Source: JAKAWM01 sp049966695
Lineage (GTDB): Bacteria > Actinomycetota > Acidimicrobiia > Acidimicrobiales > Palsa-688
Direction of reading: 5' to 3'
Assembly: GCA_049966695.1 (NCBI GenBank)
Contig: JBMFUG010000064.1
Span: 1 to 16,081, forward strand
Length of the DNA: 16,081 nucleotides
Numbering within the stretch: position 1 is the first letter of the stretch; each line of letters opens with the position of its first letter. The notes below the pieces were generated by a model. It saw only the letters and a list, made by a program, of their open reading frames with translations. It was not told the DNA's origin and made no database searches. Below are positions 13,565-16,081 of the stretch, in pieces. The position numbers and the translations under genes were made by a program.

Positions 13565-14422
13565 TCACTGGGCCTTCAGCTCGTCAGGATGGACGTCTTG
13601 GAACGGGCTCGGCCCGTCCCCCTCGGTCTCGTCCCCCTCGGCCGAAGCGCCGTCCTCTCTTGTCTCCCCCCTGGCCATGAGCAGGCCGTAGACAGCCTTG
13701 GAACGCGAGCGGCCGACTGCCTTGGCTTTCAACATGGCCAGCGCCGCTACCAGCGGCTCGAGCGAGGAGCCCGGGAAGCCGACCACTGTCTCGCCCGGGG
13801 CGAGGTCGGTGGCCTCCCGGCACCCGTAGCAGCCCAGGGCGAAGTTCAACCTCTGCTCGCGGTGGGGGACAATGGTCGCGTCGACGCAAGCCGCTTGCAG
13901 TATCGCGGTGTCACCCCTGCGACGCTGCCCGCCATGGACGTTCAGGTCCGCCAAGGCGAGCCACATGAGCGGCTCCACCTGTCCCTCCACCACCACCACG
14001 TCTGGCAGGCGCGGGGCGAGGCCCAGCGGGCACAGGGCGATGCGGGCGATGCTGCCAGCCTGGAGCCGCGGCATTCCCTCGAACATCGCCTTGCCAATAG
14101 CCGGGTCAGCGACTATGCCAAAGCCGATCAGGCCCCGGCCGCTGGCCAAGGCAGGGGGCAGTGGGCGGAACCCGAACGCTGCCGCCGCTGCCGGGCAGGA
14201 CATGCTGGGCCCGTCCAGGGTCACCGACGCCCCGTGGCGTGCCCTCATGACAGCCTGGCAGTAACGGTGGCGCTTGAGGGGCTCGAAGGCGGCAAAGGAC
14301 CCGGTGTCGTCGCCCGGGGTGAGCAGGAACACAGCGACAGGGTCGGTCCCGTCGTTCACGAGATCCTTTATGACCGAGGCTTGCTCGGCCAACGAGCTCT
14401 GTTCAATCACCGACGTAGCCAT
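13565..14422 (-). CDS. DUF169 family protein
   Basis: A 285-residue cytoplasmic protein of the DUF169 family, whose biochemical role I do not know. The family pattern is visible: RHRYCQAV (C55), MSCPAAAAAFGF (C76), ALCPLG (C131), and the signature GCYGCREATDL with C198 and C201. Conserved paired cysteines suggest metal, cluster or thiol chemistry. The last 40 residues are acidic, low complexity and probably disordered. The ATG lies 3 bp after the stop of the thioredoxin-like gene, so the two are almost certainly co-translated. The neighbouring ferredoxin-reductase and CxxC thioredoxin make a redox role likely, but this is inferred from context. Confidence 0.85.
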   Translation of the reverse strand: MATSVIEQSSLAEQASVIKDLVNDGTDPVAVFLLTPGDDTGSFAAFEPLKRHRYCQAVMRARHGASVTLDGPSMSCPAAAAAFGFRPLPPALASGRGLIGFGIVADPAIGKAMFEGMPRLQAGSIARIALCPLGLAPRLPDVVVVEGQVEPLMWLALADLNVHGGQRRRGDTAILQAACVDATIVPHREQRLNFALGCYGCREATDLAPGETVVGFPGSSLEPLVAALAMLKAKAVGRSRSKAVYGLLMARGETREDGASAEGDETEGDGPSPFQDVHPDELKAQ

Positions 14423-14425
14423 TGC

Positions 14426-14671
14426 TCAGCTTTTCCTTGATGTCGTGAGCCACCCAGCGACCTCTGCTCTTGAGGGGACTCGCCCGCTCGCCTTCAGCTC
14501 GCCGTTGACCACGAGCCCAGGGGTGTGCATGATGCCGTGGGACAAGATGGCGGGAACGTCCTTTACCTCCTCAATATCGGCCTGCAGGCCAGCTTCGGCC
14601 GCCACCTCCCGCACTATGGCCTCAACCCGCTTACAATTGACGCAACCCGTGCCCAATATCTTCACGTTCAT
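14426..14671 (-). CDS. Small thioredoxin-fold protein (redox-active disulfide type)
   Basis: An 81-residue single thioredoxin-fold protein of the MTH895/TM0996-like group. The active-site CVNC is at residues 10-13 in ILGTGCVNCKRVEAIV, and the cis-proline is in HTPGLVVNG near residue 50. It is expected to exchange thiols or reduce disulfides in the cytoplasm. It has the best Shine-Dalgarno of the operon, AAGGAGG (14677-14683), 5 nt before the ATG. Proteins of this group often sit beside COG0701 permeases, as here, where one lies upstream with a small ORF between them. Specific partners cannot be read from sequence. Confidence 0.9.
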   Translation of the reverse strand: MNVKILGTGCVNCKRVEAIVREVAAEAGLQADIEEVKDVPAILSHGIMHTPGLVVNGELKASGRVPSRAEVAGWLTTSRKS

Positions 14672-14684
14672 ATTTTCCTCCTTG

Positions 14685-14813
14685 TCATAATTTCACTGGA
14701 CCTACTGTAAGGTCACTAAGTAAAATGGGCCCTCGCCGCTCGCGCAGGAGCGCTTTCATTGCCCGCTCCGTGTCCGCTTTGGTAAGAAGCAATGGTGGCT
14801 GGTGGAAGGGCAT
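14685..14813 (-). CDS. 42-residue small ORF between permease and thioredoxin genes
   Basis: It begins with ATG 2 nt after the permease stop (TAAAGATG) and its TGA ends 13 nt before the thioredoxin ATG, right at that gene's Shine-Dalgarno. This head-to-tail fit with both neighbours is the main argument that it is translated by coupling. The product starts MPFHQPPLLLTKADTERAMK, is mildly basic, and has no cysteine, signal peptide or membrane segment. I do not recognise it. Against it, there is no Shine-Dalgarno of its own and the last codons are less GC-rich at third positions than its neighbours. It could be a small accessory protein, the remnant of a larger gene, or only a coupling leader. 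Confidence 0.4.
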   Translation of the reverse strand: MPFHQPPLLLTKADTERAMKALLRERRGPILLSDLTVGPVKL

Positions 14814-14815
14814 CT

Positions 14816-15958
14816 TTACAGCACAGCGTTGAAGACGTAGCCGATCATGATGATGGCCAGGGTGACCACAGTTATAAAAATCGCGATCAGCTTTGGCTTT
14901 ATCACTTTGCGCAGGATGATCATTTCCGGTGTCGATATAGCCGTTATCGCCATCATGAAGGCGAGCGTGGTGCCCATGGGGAGGCCCTTCTGGATAAGGG
15001 CCTGCACGATCGGTATGGTCCCCGCCGCGTTTGAGTACAGCGGCACTGCGATCAGGACTACCATAGGCACGGCCAGCGGGTTGCCCCGCCCGGCATAATG
15101 GGCGACGAAGCTGGTCGGGGCGTAGCCGTGGATGGCGGCCCCGAGCACGATGCCACCGAGCACCCAGGGGCCCACCCGGCGCAGGATGTCCTTTGTGTAG
15201 GCGAAGGCGTCGGCCAGACGCCGTTCGAAGCTCAGCCGGGCGCTGGCCGCCTCGCCCATTTGGATCTTGTAGACGTAGCCTTCGACCTGCGACTCGAGGT
15301 GCAGGCGGCCGATCACCGTGCCCCCTACGATCGCCACCACCAAGCCGAGGCCTACGTACAATAAAGCCACCTTTATGCCGAACAGGCCGGCCAGCAGCAC
15401 GAGGGCCACCTCGTTCACGACCGGGGAGGCGATCAAGAACCCGAAGGTGACGCCGAGGGGGAGCCCGGACTCGACGAAGCCGATGAACATTGGGACGGCC
15501 GAGCAGGAACAAAACGGGGTCACGGTCCCGAGCAGGGCGGCCAGCACCGTTCCCAGCAGCTCGCCCTTGCCGGCAACGACATTTTTTACCTTCTCGGGCG
15601 GGAAATAGCTGCGCACGACGCTCACGAGCGGGATGATGCCGCCTAAGAGAAGGAAGATCTTGGGCACGTCGGTGGCGAAGAAGTCGACCGCCCCCCCGAG
15701 GTGGGTGTGACGGTCCAAGCCGGCCACGTCGTAGGAGAGCCAGCCCGCGAAGCGGCCGAGCTGCATATAGATGCCGAACCAGGCAACCACCCCTGCCAAG
15801 ACCGCAAGCAGCAGCCACTGTCTCCGCCGGCTCTCGACGGTGCGCAAGTCGACCTTGCCTGAGGTGGCCGGTCGACCCTCTTCGCTCGCCCGGAGCTCAG
15901 GCCGTTGGCCCACCAAGCCGGCGACGGGCCCATCGAGCGGCTCGTCCAGCGCGGTCAT
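14816..15958 (-). CDS. COG0701 permease (ArsP-like / UPF0718 family)
   Basis: A 380-residue integral membrane protein with about eight helices. The family hallmark TPFCSCSAVPMFIGFVESGLP-type segment (147-167) contains C150 and C152. Other landmarks are SPVVNEVALVLLAGLFG (about 178) and PLYSNAAGTIPIVQAL (306-321). In Campylobacter, ArsP of this family exports trivalent methyl- and aromatic arsenicals, and the paired cysteines suit thiophilic substrates. The substrate here is unproven. Residues 1-45 are a hydrophilic extension before the first helix. The chosen ATG has GGCGGGG just upstream, but the frame stays open to the window edge with no alternative start seen, so the protein could begin further upstream. 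It is the first visible gene of the operon that converges on arsRDA. Confidence 0.87.
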   Translation of the reverse strand: MTALDEPLDGPVAGLVGQRPELRASEEGRPATSGKVDLRTVESRRRQWLLLAVLAGVVAWFGIYMQLGRFAGWLSYDVAGLDRHTHLGGAVDFFATDVPKIFLLLGGIIPLVSVVRSYFPPEKVKNVVAGKGELLGTVLAALLGTVTPFCSCSAVPMFIGFVESGLPLGVTFGFLIASPVVNEVALVLLAGLFGIKVALLYVGLGLVVAIVGGTVIGRLHLESQVEGYVYKIQMGEAASARLSFERRLADAFAYTKDILRRVGPWVLGGIVLGAAIHGYAPTSFVAHYAGRGNPLAVPMVVLIAVPLYSNAAGTIPIVQALIQKGLPMGTTLAFMMAITAISTPEMIILRKVIKPKLIAIFITVVTLAIIMIGYVFNAVL

Positions 15959-16081
15959 CGCGCCCCGCCAAGCCGAAGGTGCCGAGCCCTCCGGTGCACT
16001 TGGACGCCACAGGCCAACCGGCGCCCCCTGGCAAGCGTGGGGTGCAAGGCCGCCCCGTTCGGGACTAAGGCCGCCAGCAGA
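15959..16081 (-). other. Upstream edge of the permease operon
   Basis: 123 bp with no minus-strand stop codon in the permease frame (41 open codons) and no ATG, GTG or TTG in that frame. It may be the leader and promoter region of the operon or the 5' coding part of a longer gene. I see no clear -35/-10 pair. Confidence 0.4.

Noticed and set aside
13235..14440. Plus-strand open frame of 401 codons.
   Set aside because: It lies opposite the DUF169 and ferredoxin-reductase genes, which have family motifs and ribosome binding sites; high GC creates long shadow frames.
14685..15818. Minus-strand 377-codon frame overlapping the permease.
   Set aside because: Most of it is an out-of-frame reading of the permease with Arg/Gly/Pro-rich nonsense. 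Only its last 42 codons, starting after the permease stop, are kept as a candidate.

Overview
The window is high-GC DNA with compact, GC-rich codon use, several GTG starts and actinobacterial-looking gene content. This includes an ArsR with a corynebacterial-style cysteine layout and fused ArsD/ArsA arsenic genes. An actinobacterium, possibly of the Acidimicrobiia type, is the most likely source, but this rests on gene style only and I could not compare it with any genome. No rRNA, tRNA, CRISPR array, transposase or integrase is visible.

Left part (1-6.2 kb, minus strand). One very large c-di-GMP protein has a cytoplasmic LacI-type ligand-binding domain joined to GAF-like, PAS, GGDEF and EAL domains. 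Upstream of it is a membrane acyltransferase of the OafA type with a C-terminal SGNH domain, which probably O-acylates a surface glycan. The 137 bp between them holds a near-perfect 13-bp direct repeat that may be an operator.

Middle (6.2-9.1 kb). A roughly 740-bp stretch has no large gene. It contains a 53-codon minus-strand gene for a small zinc-ribbon protein with a good ribosome binding site, and a TACATG hexanucleotide repeat of about 4.7 copies. A plus-strand ClC chloride transporter with CBS and TrkA_C domains follows.

Right part (9.1-16.1 kb), an arsenic locus in two convergent arms. The plus arm holds a decayed partial copy of arsR, then an intact arsR, an operator/promoter, a gene fusing the ArsD metallochaperone to an AhpD-like (CxxCxxxH) redox domain, and a full-length two-domain ArsA ATPase. 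No ArsB or Acr3 pump gene is present in the window. The minus arm reads from the right edge: a COG0701 (ArsP-like) permease, a 42-codon small ORF, a small CxxC thioredoxin-like protein, a DUF169 cysteine protein, and a fusion of a two-cluster ferredoxin to an FAD/NAD(P) reductase. The arms meet at a bidirectional hairpin terminator.

My reading is that the plus arm binds As(III) and passes it to ArsA. The minus arm looks like a redox-linked permease module (reductase, DUF169, thioredoxin, permease) that could move arsenicals or other thiol-reactive species. The ArsD-AhpD fusion and the electron-transfer-plus-permease operon are the most unusual elements.
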